Below the pieces are notes generated by a model that saw only the letters and a program-made list of their open reading frames with translations, was not told the origin of the DNA and did no database searches. From assembly GCA_945877855.1 (NCBI GenBank), contig CAMDWA010000005.1:1-61920 (forward strand): a stretch of 61,920 bases of DNA. The letters are read 5' to 3'. The first letter of the stretch is position 1, and the number at the start of each line of letters is the position of its first letter. Of this stretch, positions 7,912-17,243 are shown piece by piece. The position numbers and the translations under genes were made by a program. The DNA is from Thermoflexus hugenholtzii JAD2 (GTDB lineage: Bacteria; Chloroflexota; Anaerolineae; J036; Brachytrichaceae).

Positions 7912-9129
7912 TTACGCCCCAAATTTAGCCAAACGCCCGGCATGAGCCAAGGCCAATTGCATAATATCGGCAGCCCTAAAGGTGCCGAGGCCACCCCGCG
8001 CACATTCGCGCTCGCCAAAGCCAGCGCTACGATCACGGCGGGCCATGCCCGGCGACCATAACAGCAATGGCACTGGGTGCCATGAATGGGCTTTATGTTG
8101 GCTGGGGGTGCTGTGATCGCCGGTGACGATCAAAACATCGGGTTTTAGATCGAGCAATCTGGGTAATGCGGCATCGACTTCTTCGATCACGGCTTTTTTG
8201 GCATCAAAATTGCCATCTTCGCCGCGTGAGTCGGTATATTTGACGTGAATAAACAAAAAGTCATAGTTCTTCCAAACCTCACCCGCCGCGTCAAATTCTT
8301 CGGCAACATTATGCGCATGATGTTGCACCACATCCATGCCTACCAATGAAGCCACCCCGCGATACATCGGGTAAATGGCGATGGCCCCCGCCTTTAACCC
8401 ATACACATCTTTAAATTTTGGAAAAGCTGGGTCGCCCGAAAACCCGCGCATGGTGAGACCATTGGCAGGTGCGTCGTTTTTAATGACTTCGGTCGCGGCT
8501 TTGATCCACGCATTAAATAAATCGGCAGTGCGTTGGCTGGTAGCGTCACCCGCCACCACTGGCATGGGTGGCACGCCAGTGCGCTGTGGGTCAGTTTCAT
8601 TTAAATTGCTGCTCAACCCCTTGCCACGCATCCCAATTACAAAGCGATAATCGAGCACTGGCTCAATTGTCACTTCGACATCATCGGCCACTTTAATATT
8701 GGCGGCCTTGATTTTGTTAACCAGCTTTACACATGTTTCGGTGGGAATACGCCCAGCCCGACGATCGGTAATATTGCCAGTCGCGTCAAGGGTGCAAAAA
8801 TTGCCACGCGCAAATACGTCATCGGCTGTGAGCGGTAAACCAATGCCAACCGCCTCAAGCACACCACGCCCAATTTCATATTTAACAGGGTCATAGCCAA
8901 ATAACCCCAAATGCCCGGGGCCGCTACCGCTGGTAATACCCATTTCGATTGGGTAATGTTGGCCCAAACAGCCTTCACGCGCCAAGCGGTCTAAATTTGG
9001 CGTATGGGCCGCCTCTAATTCGGTTTGATCGGCAGCATTGGGTAACCCGCCCACACCATCGAGCACCAATAACACGATTTTGGTTTTTGCGGGTTGTATC
9101 AGATCTTTAAGTAAAGTAAAGTTTGCCAT
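7912..9129 (-). CDS. apgM: 2,3-bisphosphoglycerate-independent phosphoglycerate mutase, archaeal type
   Basis: This 405-residue alkaline-phosphatase-superfamily enzyme interconverts 3- and 2-phosphoglycerate in glycolysis and gluconeogenesis. The N-terminal metal site LLVLDGVGGLP (about residue 24), the GITSGSGPGHLGLFGYDP block with the phosphorylated serine, and the C-terminal VTGDHSTPSQHKAHSWHPVP metal ligands are all present. It is close to the usual ApgM length of about 400. It stands alone between two heptamer repeats. Confidence 0.93.
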   Translation of the reverse strand: MANFTLLKDLIQPAKTKIVLLVLDGVGGLPNAADQTELEAAHTPNLDRLAREGCLGQHYPIEMGITSGSGPGHLGLFGYDPVKYEIGRGVLEAVGIGLPLTADDVFARGNFCTLDATGNITDRRAGRIPTETCVKLVNKIKAANIKVADDVEVTIEPVLDYRFVIGMRGKGLSSNLNETDPQRTGVPPMPVVAGDATSQRTADLFNAWIKAATEVIKNDAPANGLTMRGFSGDPAFPKFKDVYGLKAGAIAIYPMYRGVASLVGMDVVQHHAHNVAEEFDAAGEVWKNYDFLFIHVKYTDSRGEDGNFDAKKAVIEEVDAALPRLLDLKPDVLIVTGDHSTPSQHKAHSWHPVPLLLWSPGMARRDRSAGFGERECARGGLGTFRAADIMQLALAHAGRLAKFGA

Positions 9130-9142
9130 CTTTTAAATAATT

Positions 9143-9254
9143 GCGAATTATGAATTACGAATTACGAATTTTTTGCATCTGCTCATTATTGAGAAGATCT
9201 AAGGTTTTTACGAAATTGATAATTCGTAATTCGTAATTTGTAATTCGTAATTTA
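9143..9254. repeat. GAATTAC-type heptamer inverted repeat
   Basis: Left units (GAATTATGAATTACGAATTACGAA, 9145-9168) are mirrored by AATTCGTAATTCGTAATTTGTAATTCG at 9220-9250, with a loop of about 50 nt. The loop contains CTCATTATTGAGAAGAT (9182-9198), whose reverse complement recurs at 31502-31518. The repeat touches the stop of the RidA-like gene. GAATTAC heptamers of this sort are also familiar from cyanobacterial genomes. Confidence 0.85.
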
Positions 9255-10004
9255 TATGACGATTTCTGCGCTGACACTGCGAGCATCAATTTCGAGTTCC
9301 ATGATGGTGACAGGCGGCTTGACATAAAACCAAGTCATGCCGAGTGCGCCCGCCGCGCCCATTGGCACAAGCAATTCACGATGTAGCGCTTCATCCATTG
9401 CATGGGTGGCGTAATAGTTGCAGCCAGTCACATCGGCCCACGATGCCCCCATTGCCGCAATCATCTTACCGACGCCATTCATCACAAATAATGATTTCTC
9501 GCGGATGGCATCGGGTGTGGTTTCACCATAACGAATCGAAAATTCTGGGCCAACGCCACCACTGCGCAAATCGCCCACGCCAGCCACAATAAAATTGGGG
9601 CAAGTGGTTTTGCCGGGCAGGGTATAGCTAAACCCATACATGCTGGGCACATTTGGGGTGTGGGCTGGTAATACTGGCGCTAAATTACTACGGGCGGCTG
9701 GGGCTAAATCACCCAAATGCAAGCCATATTGCGTAAGCAGCTTTACATAACCAGCGTTAAACACGGCAAAGTCGGGCGGGGTGAATGGCTTGGGCGAGCG
9801 CAATTCAAGCCCACACACAGCTTGGGTGCTGCGGCCAACGCTTTGCAAATGTTGTTGCATGGCAACAAAACCATCAGCCACAGGCAACATGTGGCGAAAA
9901 GTGGCTCGCACAATTTGATAGCCGTCATCGGCAACAGTTCCAGACGAAAATGTGGCATGACCGGGGACAAATCGGTAATTGCCGGGAGAGAAATGATTTA
10001 ACAT
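9252..10004 (-). CDS. RidA/YjgF-like fold protein, function uncertain
   Basis: The product is 250 residues. The C-terminal half resembles RidA (YjgF/UK114) proteins: NGVGKMIAAMGASWADVTGCNYYAT matches the 'AAGAxxxDVVKVTVY' region and LGMTWFYVKPPVTIMELEIDA matches the terminal 'P..EIE' strand. The N-terminal half may be a diverged copy. RidA proteins hydrolyse reactive enamine/imine intermediates; many two-domain relatives have other or unknown roles. I use ATG 10004 (MLNHFSPGNYRF) because the upstream ATG at 10058 would overlap the preceding gene by 40 bp. A trimeric RidA-like barrel is inferred. Confidence 0.55.
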   Translation of the reverse strand: MLNHFSPGNYRFVPGHATFSSGTVADDGYQIVRATFRHMLPVADGFVAMQQHLQSVGRSTQAVCGLELRSPKPFTPPDFAVFNAGYVKLLTQYGLHLGDLAPAARSNLAPVLPAHTPNVPSMYGFSYTLPGKTTCPNFIVAGVGDLRSGGVGPEFSIRYGETTPDAIREKSLFVMNGVGKMIAAMGASWADVTGCNYYATHAMDEALHRELLVPMGAAGALGMTWFYVKPPVTIMELEIDARSVSAEIVI

Positions 10005-10017
10005 AACAAAATAAAAT

Positions 10018-10569
10018 TCAGAGTTGCTGTTTAAATGCCATTTGTTCAAATGCCGCAAAATGGCTTTTCATGCGTTCAGGGTCACGTTTTAGGCTTTGGC
10101 GTTCCATACGCGGCATAATATCGTTGTAGGCCGTTCGCAAATCGGCAAGGTTGATTAAGCCTGAATGAAGCAGAGACAACACATCTTGGTAATCGCCCTC
10201 GCGCCCGCGCTCAATTTTACTAAGTGAGGTGCTGAGTAAATCAAAATGAAAAGCTTCAATTTGCCCAAAACGCCCCACAAACTTAGCCCGCTCTTTCCAT
10301 CCGGCTGGCAGCGGAATAAAATCGCCGGGTGAAGCCGTTTCGACATTAATTTGCAGGTCGTCTTTTAGCCGACGAATTACTTGTGCAAAAGCAGATTCAT
10401 GATCATCAGCAATTTCATAGTGAATGTCAATATCGAGTGATTGATGTCGTAACCCTTCGTAAACAAGGGTGGTGCCACCGACTAAATACAAACGCACAGG
10501 ATGGCGAAACTCAATACCGAGCTTGACTAAGAAATAGTGAATACGGAGACGATCGACAGGCGGGCGCAT
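10018..10569 (-). CDS. Nucleotidyltransferase-fold protein (AbiEii/DUF6036-like)
   Basis: This 183-residue protein has the minimal nucleotidyltransferase motif LVGGTTLVYEGLRHQSLDIDIH (about residues 28-50): a GG after a beta strand, then D-x-D. That matches AbiEii/DUF6036 proteins, which include toxins of type IV toxin-antitoxin or abortive-infection pairs. The upstream gene ends 45 bp before it on the same strand, an arrangement common for such pairs. Whether it is toxic, and its nucleotide and target, are unknown. Confidence 0.7.
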   Translation of the reverse strand: MRPPVDRLRIHYFLVKLGIEFRHPVRLYLVGGTTLVYEGLRHQSLDIDIHYEIADDHESAFAQVIRRLKDDLQINVETASPGDFIPLPAGWKERAKFVGRFGQIEAFHFDLLSTSLSKIERGREGDYQDVLSLLHSGLINLADLRTAYNDIMPRMERQSLKRDPERMKSHFAAFEQMAFKQQL

Positions 10570-10614
10570 GTGAATATAAAAATTTACAAATAAGCGTGCT
10601 TATTGTAGCCAAAT

Positions 10615-11226
10615 CTAATTTGTTGTCATGCGTTTTAAATATTGGGTGTCGAGCACCAAGTCGGCCACATCAATATGCACACAGGGTTGATTGAGCAATA
10701 GCTCAATGACTTGCTCGTAAGATGACCAATCATTGTAGGGGCTACGGTTGCAAAGCGCATATAGGCCATGTTCGCCATACATTTCATCTGCGGCTGGCAA
10801 GCTTAATTCTTTGGTAAAACGTTCTGGGATAAGCCCACGCGGGCCGAATTTTAACCGTAAACGGGTGCGCCACAATCGCTGTAAATACATGGCTGCCAGA
10901 TATTGCTTAATGATTTCGGTTTTTAAATTTTCGGGAATGTCTTGCGCTTGAATAACGATAGAAGCTGCAAGCTCGGCTAGTTGTGGGCGCAATAAAAATA
11001 AGCCAGCTAATGAAAACCGCACGCGAACATCGTCTGAGGCGGCAAGCCCCAAGATTAAATCATCATCTGAGATTATCGGTTCATCACCTTCGGGGGTTGG
11101 CGCAAGATAACATAACCCGCGATCATGCAACGCGGCAACGAGATGATCGCGGTGATAAGGGGCGAAGATCGAAGGATCGGATAGTAGGGCCAATGGTTTA
11201 AGTTGCTTGATCGCTGAATTGTACAT
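10615..11226 (-). CDS. Unknown protein upstream of the nucleotidyltransferase
   Basis: I recognise no domain in these 203 residues. The sequence is soluble and mostly helical (LGLAASDDVRVRFSLAGLFLLRPQLAELAASIVIQAQ, ENLKTEIIKQYLAAMYLQRLWRTRL). It lies 45 bp upstream of the nucleotidyltransferase on the same strand, so the two are probably co-transcribed. By analogy with AbiEi/AbiEii and related pairs it could be the antitoxin or partner, but it has no visible HTH. A MITE-like element lies just upstream. Confidence 0.6.
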   Translation of the reverse strand: MYNSAIKQLKPLALLSDPSIFAPYHRDHLVAALHDRGLCYLAPTPEGDEPIISDDDLILGLAASDDVRVRFSLAGLFLLRPQLAELAASIVIQAQDIPENLKTEIIKQYLAAMYLQRLWRTRLRLKFGPRGLIPERFTKELSLPAADEMYGEHGLYALCNRSPYNDWSSYEQVIELLLNQPCVHIDVADLVLDTQYLKRMTTN

Positions 11227-11278
11227 TCTCGCAAATTGAGGCTGTGAAGCAGCTTTTGCGATTTAAACCCTGTCAGCA

Positions 11279-11338
11279 TCTTCTCAATAAGCAGAGATAA
11301 TTTTCTAAAAGGGGTACCGCCTTCAATTATTCAGAAGG
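11279..11338. repeat. Short MITE-like element (60 bp) with imperfect terminal inverted repeats
   Basis: The left end CTTCTCAATAA (11280-11290) is the near-inverse of the right end TTATTCAGAAG (11327-11337), 10 of 11 matching. The same ends bound a longer segment at 31503-31630. It sits between the HTH gene and the 203-residue gene. Two copies only, so the call is tentative. Confidence 0.4.
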
Positions 11339-11377
11339 TAATAGTGAAGATATAAAAATTTATTTCTCTAAATAGCC

Positions 11378-11770
11378 TTAAACCAAATCACATATTTTGC
11401 GTTGCAAAGATTTTTTCGAGCGTTGAGGATGATATAACTTATTTTGTAAATGCGTGAAATGCTCTGACCTGGTTGCCATCGGATGCCGATATAAATCTTG
11501 TTGAACAGGTAAGATCAAATAATTACACTGGGCTAACTCGATGAATTTTTGCTTTATGACTGGCTGATCGGCAACGCCAAGTGCCTCAATTAACTTAGGA
11601 CATACCAGATCAATATCGGGACGGCGCGTATTTGATTCAAACCTTGCAATCAACGTGTTGCTATAGCCAACCATAGCGCCGAGTTGCGCTTGCGTAAGCC
11701 GTGCTCGCCGACGCAATAACTTTAGCATATCACCAAATGTATTTATTATCGATAATACTGTATTATCCAT
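11378..11770 (-). CDS. XRE-family HTH protein, possibly a truncated STAND regulator
   Basis: Residues 10-70 of 130 form a helix-turn-helix of the XRE/Cro type (GDMLKLLRRRARLTQAQLGAMVGYSNTLIARFESNTRRPDIDLVCPKLIEAL). It looks like the N-terminal domain that heads large HTH-AAA-TPR regulators in Chloroflexota and Actinobacteria. After about residue 85 the sequence turns into a short, low-identity basic tail (HPQRSKKSLQRK). It may be a free-standing repressor of the downstream gene pair or a remnant of a larger protein. Confidence 0.65.
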   Translation of the reverse strand: MDNTVLSIINTFGDMLKLLRRRARLTQAQLGAMVGYSNTLIARFESNTRRPDIDLVCPKLIEALGVADQPVIKQKFIELAQCNYLILPVQQDLYRHPMATRSEHFTHLQNKLYHPQRSKKSLQRKICDLV

Positions 11771-11963
11771 AATAATATATTTCGAGCTTAAATAAAATAA
11801 CCAATCACTAAAATATGAGTCAATATCTGACCTTGTCTAATATCCGAGGCTTGCGACAATCATTAGCGAGGCAGAGATTTTCCAACAATCACGACAACGA
11901 TGCGCTCGCACGTTGCCATAATGATTTCGAGGCATCTACTTGTTTTAGCCACTCCCCAATTTG

Positions 11964-12944
11964 CTAAATACAACACGATGGATCCATAATGACCTGATTT
12001 AATTTCCCATTTAAGCCTTTGCCAATTTGCAAAAACGTGTCATTTGTGTTAAATTGCAAAACAACTGAATTCGTATTCGTCGCAGGTTTAGCAAGCGAAG
12101 CAAAAGGTGATTTAAGGCTAAATAACAAATTGCTTTGAGCTACCGACGGAGGTGTTTTTAGCTCAAATTTGGCGCTAAATGGGCTACCTACTGATGTAAT
12201 TTGCTCTAAATCTTGTCGAACTCCACCAGTTGTCTGATCTGTTAGTGCTGTCCCTAATTGAATTTGGCTTGGGCTGCCTATTTGGCTTAAGCCAAATTGC
12301 ACATTTGTGTGCGCCAATATGTTTGAAGATGACATTGAGGTTGTTTGTAACGCCTCTACCCCACTTTTAACCCAAAAATTATTTTGCAATAGCCAAGGGT
12401 TGAGGGGCATAACCCCAGTAGCCGACTGCCAATTTGACGTAAAACGGAAGGGGCAATTAAAGTAATTTTTGCCGTCAAATGATGCAATATTTCGGCTAAC
12501 GCTATTGGTATTGTCATTTATAACGGTCACATCGCCAACATTTTTACAAACTTCTTTATAAAGGTAAATTTTGGCATTTACATCACCCGGCACACCGTCA
12601 ACAATAGCCAAACACCCCCATACATCGTTACTTGTTGTCGATACTTTTTCAAAATTGGTTAGCCAAATCCACTTCAGTGTACCAACTGAAAATGGCGCGT
12701 AATCTGGGTCATTAAAATCGATTTCGCAACCAGACAACAAAGCAGGCTGATTGGTTTCAACTTTATAACGACCACCAATTTGCCCTACCTGCGCGGTTGT
12801 TTTCCAACGTGCATCAAATATTATTGGCTCAGATGCCTCTACATTATCAGCAGAACTTAATTGCACCGATTGCACCAAAGTTGCAGCCAAGATAAAAACG
12901 AGAAAAACGTATCGTATTAGTGCATATAAGTTATGATTCATCAT
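11964..12944 (-). CDS. Secreted protein of unknown function
   Basis: This 326-residue protein has a signal peptide (MMNHNLYALIRYVFLVFILAATLVQSVQLSSA) and no recognised domain. The mature part is rich in Ser, Thr, Asn and Gln and looks beta-stranded, with four or five cysteines (LLSGCEIDF, DVWGCLAIVD, KEVCKNV, FNCPFRF) that could form disulfides, and an odd C-terminal PSCCI. It is divergent from the STAND ATPase gene; the 272-bp gap holds both promoters but no element I can name. Confidence 0.7.
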   Translation of the reverse strand: MMNHNLYALIRYVFLVFILAATLVQSVQLSSADNVEASEPIIFDARWKTTAQVGQIGGRYKVETNQPALLSGCEIDFNDPDYAPFSVGTLKWIWLTNFEKVSTTSNDVWGCLAIVDGVPGDVNAKIYLYKEVCKNVGDVTVINDNTNSVSRNIASFDGKNYFNCPFRFTSNWQSATGVMPLNPWLLQNNFWVKSGVEALQTTSMSSSNILAHTNVQFGLSQIGSPSQIQLGTALTDQTTGGVRQDLEQITSVGSPFSAKFELKTPPSVAQSNLLFSLKSPFASLAKPATNTNSVVLQFNTNDTFLQIGKGLNGKLNQVIMDPSCCI

Positions 12945-13216
12945 TACTCCTAATAATTTTTTGAGCTTTGTTCTAAGACATGCCGCAATCAGAAGCGAGA
13001 AAGGCGTAATATTTCATCATTTCAAAAGCACAACAAACCCAAGTCCGTTTGTTTTATTTGCCTTTGTAGCCGACATCTCCCCACGCTAAATGTATGATAG
13101 TTTTATTTTGGGTAAAGTGAATACGCCGAACTCTACGATTTCTGAAAAAAACTCTATCGTTTTGAAAAATAGTTGCAAACATTCACAAATTTGATTAAGA
13201 TGAAATTGGGTTAAAC

Positions 13217-15979
13217 ATGATAAAAAGCACAAAACCTCAATCGCATTTAAGCCATACTGAAATAAAAGATTTAGATACGCAATGGCTCACTCGACAAATT
13301 GAGTTGGCGCTAGAGCATTTTGATGAGCAAGTTTGGCTAGAGAAACACAGCGAGTTAGTTAGCCCATATTTCTTGGGGATGCAAGTGTTGCGTGATCGGA
13401 AATTGGCTGTAGGTGCAGATGGGCGTGGCCGGGCACTACAAGAGTTTTTGCGAAAAACGATTAACAAAGCATTTACAGACCAAAGCAATGGCAGTTTGGG
13501 TGAATTTGTGCAATTTATCTATCTAAATCGCCCCAATGGCCTAAAACAAATAGAGGCTGCCAAACAAATCGGTTGGGCAGAATCAACTTATGCAAAAAAA
13601 CGCAAACTAGTCTTTCAAATTTTGACCGAAGCAATTCAAAAAGACTCGCGTGAAAAATTTCATCATGAATCAACCCATACCAACTATGACAATTTTGTCG
13701 GGCGCAGCCAAGCGCTACAACTGGCCTTAAGTGCTATTGATAAGCGTCAAATATTAGGGATTCAGGGCATGGGAGGGATCGGTAAAACCACTTTGGGGCA
13801 TGTGATCGCCCAAAAATATAAGGCGCAATCGCCAATCCATCGACCCGTTTTTTGGTATACGTTTAGACCGGGCTTAAACGACACGCTACAAAGCCTCATG
13901 TTTAGTTTAGGGCTATTTTTACAAGAATTAGGTGAATCGGCCATATGGTTGCATTTTTGCCGTGCTTATAAGCGCCAATTTTCACCCGAACAACCCGACT
14001 ATATGGAAATGGGGGCCAATTTAGCCATAGAAATGTTGCAATCTTCATTATCTAGGCTCGCCCAACGTAATATTGACCCCTTGTTTATTGTAGATGAAGT
14101 TGACATATTGCGGCCCAACAACAATATGCACGCCATTATTTCAACCTTTGTCGAAGGGTTAGGTGGCGAAAACATGGCCCTAAGCGTTATTTTGATTGGG
14201 CAACAGGTATTGCTACGTCACACCACATCGTTAAATCTCAAAGGGCTTGAGATGGCCGAACTTTCAAACCTATTACAGCGCCTCGATATTATTGCGCAAC
14301 CCAACGACATACAACATTTATGGGAAATGACACATGGGCATCCATTAATGCTCCGGCTATTTGTCAATAGTATTCAGCGCAATCAAGCTTTACAACCCCA
14401 AATTGCCGCTTTAACAGAATCACCCTCGTTGGCGATGTTGTGGGGACGCATAAAACGTAATCTGAGCGATGAAGCAATCTCAACAACGATGTTATTAGCC
14501 GCATGTCAAGCGCCGGTGCCGATCACAAATGCACATTTCCCTGAACCAATTCGCAGTATTTTATTAGACAAAGACCTCGTTGTCATGTCGCCAGATGGGC
14601 GTATGTTATTGCTAAACCCAACTTTACGACAAATGTTATATCAGCAAATTCCGGCTACCGATCGCCCAGTTTTGCATTTACAAGCCGCAAATTTATATCA
14701 AGATGTCGGTGAATACACCACTGCGGCTTATCAATATTTATCGGCTGGGCGGCCCGATATGGCCATTCACCTACTATCGCACTATAAAAAGCAAGAAATC
14801 GCCAATGGACAAGCCAACACCTTATTAGCCTTGCTACAAACGATCACGCTCGATCATTTAAGTAATCCAATCGATCAACAGGCCTTGGCACTGTTGCGCA
14901 GCGAATTATTGCTTTTTAGTGGCGATCCACATTATGCGCTAACGACGCTAAACGCGGTTGATTACACTCCCCATTCGTTAGCGGCTGGCTATGCCCAACG
15001 CTTACGCGCCGACACCTTGGCCGTAATTGGCAAAGTTGACGATGCTTTAGCACAATACCGCATTGGGTTTGATGGGTTATTTGAACTGGCTGGCACCCAA
15101 ATGATGCAAATCAGCCTGCGAAAAGGCGCTAACTATTGGCATCGATTACATGACCTAAGCCGCGCCGAAATTGAAACACGACGAGCGCGTTGCCAACTTG
15201 AAATTTTGGAAGGAAATATACGGGCTTATGCTGGCAATAACTTGCCAGCCATTACGCACTATCGCACAGCGATTGCTTATGCCGAAGAATTGGGCGACGA
15301 AGCCCTGCAAGCGGCGGCGCATCAAGAATTAGCGCATATTGCAGCCACCAATCTTGACACGCTTAACGCAATTGGGCATTATGAAACCTGCGATGTATTA
15401 TTTGGCAACACTGGGCAACAGTTTTGCCAATGGGTGAATAAGGGTAATATGTCGTATGCTTATTTATGTGGACAACAATATGAAATGGCCTTGCCATTGG
15501 CTCAAGAGACCTATAAGTATATGAAAAATCATAACCATCATGGGTATGGGGCCTTTTTTCACGCCTTTAGCGCCGCTACTTTAGCCGAAATTCATTATTA
15601 TCTTAATCAGGCTGATCTTGCAACATTTTTTGCAAATGAGGCCATTGGGCTTGAGGATGAATTTTATAGCCCAATGGCGCAATATGTTTTTGCCCGTATT
15701 CAAAGTGACAAAAAACAATTTGAAATAGCGGTTGAATATTGTCACCAAGCAATTGAAACGCTTAAAGACATTCAACATGCCGACGCATGGCGTGTATTGG
15801 CCCGTGCTTATGATGCATTGGGTGATATAAACCATTGCGCAATGCGCATTTTTGATGCAAAACGTGCATTTTCACAGGCCTTAACGATTTATCAACAATT
15901 AGGCAGCAAAAAAGAATGCGCCCGAATTCAGCAAAAGATCAACCAATTTTATGCGTTACCGCAATTGGCGGGCAGTTAA
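13217..15979 (+). CDS. STAND-class P-loop ATPase with helical-repeat C-terminus
   Basis: The product is 920 residues. The N-terminal 150 are helical and include an HTH-like stretch (LKQIEAAKQIGWAESTYAKKRKLVFQIL, about 113-140). A STAND/NB-ARC-like NTPase follows with Walker A GMGGIGKTTL (about 183-192), Walker B PLFIVDEVD (about 289) and a winged-helix-like GHPLMLRLF segment. Residues from about 480 to the end form many TPR-like helical pairs (YALTTLNAVDYTPHSLAAGYAQRL, ALAQYRIGFDGLFELAG, and so on). STAND proteins act as ligand-triggered switches in transcription, cell death or phage defence. No effector domain is evident, so the role is open. Confidence 0.8.
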   Translation: MIKSTKPQSHLSHTEIKDLDTQWLTRQIELALEHFDEQVWLEKHSELVSPYFLGMQVLRDRKLAVGADGRGRALQEFLRKTINKAFTDQSNGSLGEFVQFIYLNRPNGLKQIEAAKQIGWAESTYAKKRKLVFQILTEAIQKDSREKFHHESTHTNYDNFVGRSQALQLALSAIDKRQILGIQGMGGIGKTTLGHVIAQKYKAQSPIHRPVFWYTFRPGLNDTLQSLMFSLGLFLQELGESAIWLHFCRAYKRQFSPEQPDYMEMGANLAIEMLQSSLSRLAQRNIDPLFIVDEVDILRPNNNMHAIISTFVEGLGGENMALSVILIGQQVLLRHTTSLNLKGLEMAELSNLLQRLDIIAQPNDIQHLWEMTHGHPLMLRLFVNSIQRNQALQPQIAALTESPSLAMLWGRIKRNLSDEAISTTMLLAACQAPVPITNAHFPEPIRSILLDKDLVVMSPDGRMLLLNPTLRQMLYQQIPATDRPVLHLQAANLYQDVGEYTTAAYQYLSAGRPDMAIHLLSHYKKQEIANGQANTLLALLQTITLDHLSNPIDQQALALLRSELLLFSGDPHYALTTLNAVDYTPHSLAAGYAQRLRADTLAVIGKVDDALAQYRIGFDGLFELAGTQMMQISLRKGANYWHRLHDLSRAEIETRRARCQLEILEGNIRAYAGNNLPAITHYRTAIAYAEELGDEALQAAAHQELAHIAATNLDTLNAIGHYETCDVLFGNTGQQFCQWVNKGNMSYAYLCGQQYEMALPLAQETYKYMKNHNHHGYGAFFHAFSAATLAEIHYYLNQADLATFFANEAIGLEDEFYSPMAQYVFARIQSDKKQFEIAVEYCHQAIETLKDIQHADAWRVLARAYDALGDINHCAMRIFDAKRAFSQALTIYQQLGSKKECARIQQKINQFYALPQLAGS

Positions 15980-16021
15980 TTTGCAGCGGGCAAAACCTCG
16001 CAGGCCTTAGCTAAAATCGCC

Positions 16022-16465
16022 TCAGCGCTCTAACGTCAAAGTTACCGGGCCATCATTTACCAACGCCACTTGCATATCGGCCCCAAATTGGCCGGTGGCA
16101 ACCGTTAAACCCAACCCACTGAGCAATTGGGCAAAATGGGTGATGAGCGGCGCGGCAAGATCGGGCTTGGCGGCGGCAATAAAATCGGGGCGGCGGCCTT
16201 TGGCGCATTCGCCATAAAGCGTAAATTGCGATATTACCAATACTTGCCCCCCCACCTCTAACAATGAACGATCAAAGCCAGAACGCCCCTCAAGCGCTGG
16301 AAAGATGCGCAAACTGGCAATTTTGTTGGCCAGCCATTCGGCTTGGGCAGGCGTGTCGCTGTGTGTCACCCCAACCAATAACACCACGCCTTGCCCAATT
16401 TGACCGACGATAGTGCCATTGACCGTGACCAATGCCTGTAAAACACGCTGTAAGATGATTCGCAT
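16022..16465 (-). CDS. dtd: D-aminoacyl-tRNA deacylase
   Basis: This 147-residue enzyme frees tRNA from mischarged D-amino acids (and glycine from tRNA-Ala), acting in the cytoplasm on aminoacyl-tRNA. The two DTD signatures are present: [17 protein letters not shown] (about residues 79-95) and [10 protein letters not shown] near the C-terminus, which supplies the Gly-cisPro selectivity filter. It is the usual full length. It is divergent from the next gene with about 28 bp between starts. Confidence 0.96.
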   Translation of the reverse strand: MRIILQRVLQALVTVNGTIVGQIGQGVVLLVGVTHSDTPAQAEWLANKIASLRIFPALEGRSGFDRSLLEVGGQVLVISQFTLYGECAKGRRPDFIAAAKPDLAAPLITHFAQLLSGLGLTVATGQFGADMQVALVNDGPVTLTLER

Positions 16466-16493
16466 GGGGCATACTATACCTATCTAACCCAGT

Positions 16494-17243
16494 ATGATTT
16501 TTACAAATTTACGCCCCTATTGTGTGAATGAGGGGCGGGTTGACCCCATTCCCAATGGTTTTCGGCTCACCTTGCCGCCTACCAGCGCGGCGGCTTATTC
16601 AAATGCCCAATTGGATGATTATCAAGTAGGCGGGCGTTTTGCTTTTCAACATGTCGCCCCGTGCCGCTTGGCATTACAAGCGCGGTTTTCGCGCCAAGCC
16701 ATGACCGGCACCAGCGGTTTTGGTTTTTGGAACCACCCATTTGGGCAAAATGGTGAAGTATTGGCCCCGCCGTGTAATGTGTGGTTTTTTAATGCCTCGC
16801 GTGAATCGGACATGCGCACGGTGCGTGGGGTAGCGGGTTGGGGCTTTAAAGCGGCTATATTAGATAGTGCGGCTGCCATGCCCGGCTTGCAAAACCCGCG
16901 TTTTTTCAGTCTCATCAGCCGTGTGCTCAACCCTTTGTTGCGTTTGCCGATGTTTAGCCGCCCATTAATGGCATCGGCCCAAGCCATGGTGCGGGCCAAC
17001 GAAATTGTGCTCGATAATGATTGGACGGCGTGGCATCAATTTGAAGTTGATTGGCAAATGGGTGACACGCGATTTCTAGTTGATGGGCGCGAGGTGTTGC
17101 GTTGTAATCGTGCGCCGCGTGGCCCGCTTGGGTTGGTCATTTGGCTCGATAACTATCGGGCGGTGGCGAGCAACGGCAATTATGAATTTGGCTATGTGGC
17201 TTGTAAGGAGGAACAATGGATAGAAGTGAAATTCGAGCAATAA
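16494..17243 (+). CDS. Unknown protein, probable concanavalin-like beta-sandwich
   Basis: I do not recognise a family with certainty in these 249 residues. The C-terminal stretch WTAWHQFEVDWQMGDTRFLVDGREVLRCNRAPRGPLGLVIWLDNY looks like the last strands of GH16/LamG-type beta-sandwiches ('W..YEIDWTPD.I.FYVDG.'). The usual GH16 EIDxE catalytic motif is absent, so hydrolase activity is doubtful. No signal peptide is seen. Its last 28 bp overlap the start of the cyclo-ligase gene, so the two are translationally linked. Confidence 0.65.
   Translation: MIFTNLRPYCVNEGRVDPIPNGFRLTLPPTSAAAYSNAQLDDYQVGGRFAFQHVAPCRLALQARFSRQAMTGTSGFGFWNHPFGQNGEVLAPPCNVWFFNASRESDMRTVRGVAGWGFKAAILDSAAAMPGLQNPRFFSLISRVLNPLLRLPMFSRPLMASAQAMVRANEIVLDNDWTAWHQFEVDWQMGDTRFLVDGREVLRCNRAPRGPLGLVIWLDNYRAVASNGNYEFGYVACKEEQWIEVKFEQ

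Noticed and set aside
11814-11969. A 50-codon plus-strand frame starting MSQYLTLSNIRGLRQ
   Set aside because: No ribosome-binding site, no recognisable motif, and it overlaps the end of the secreted-protein gene; chance frame likely.
13217-15979. A classical Avs antiphage ATPase
   Set aside because: No N-terminal nuclease or other effector domain is visible, so only the broader STAND class is supported.
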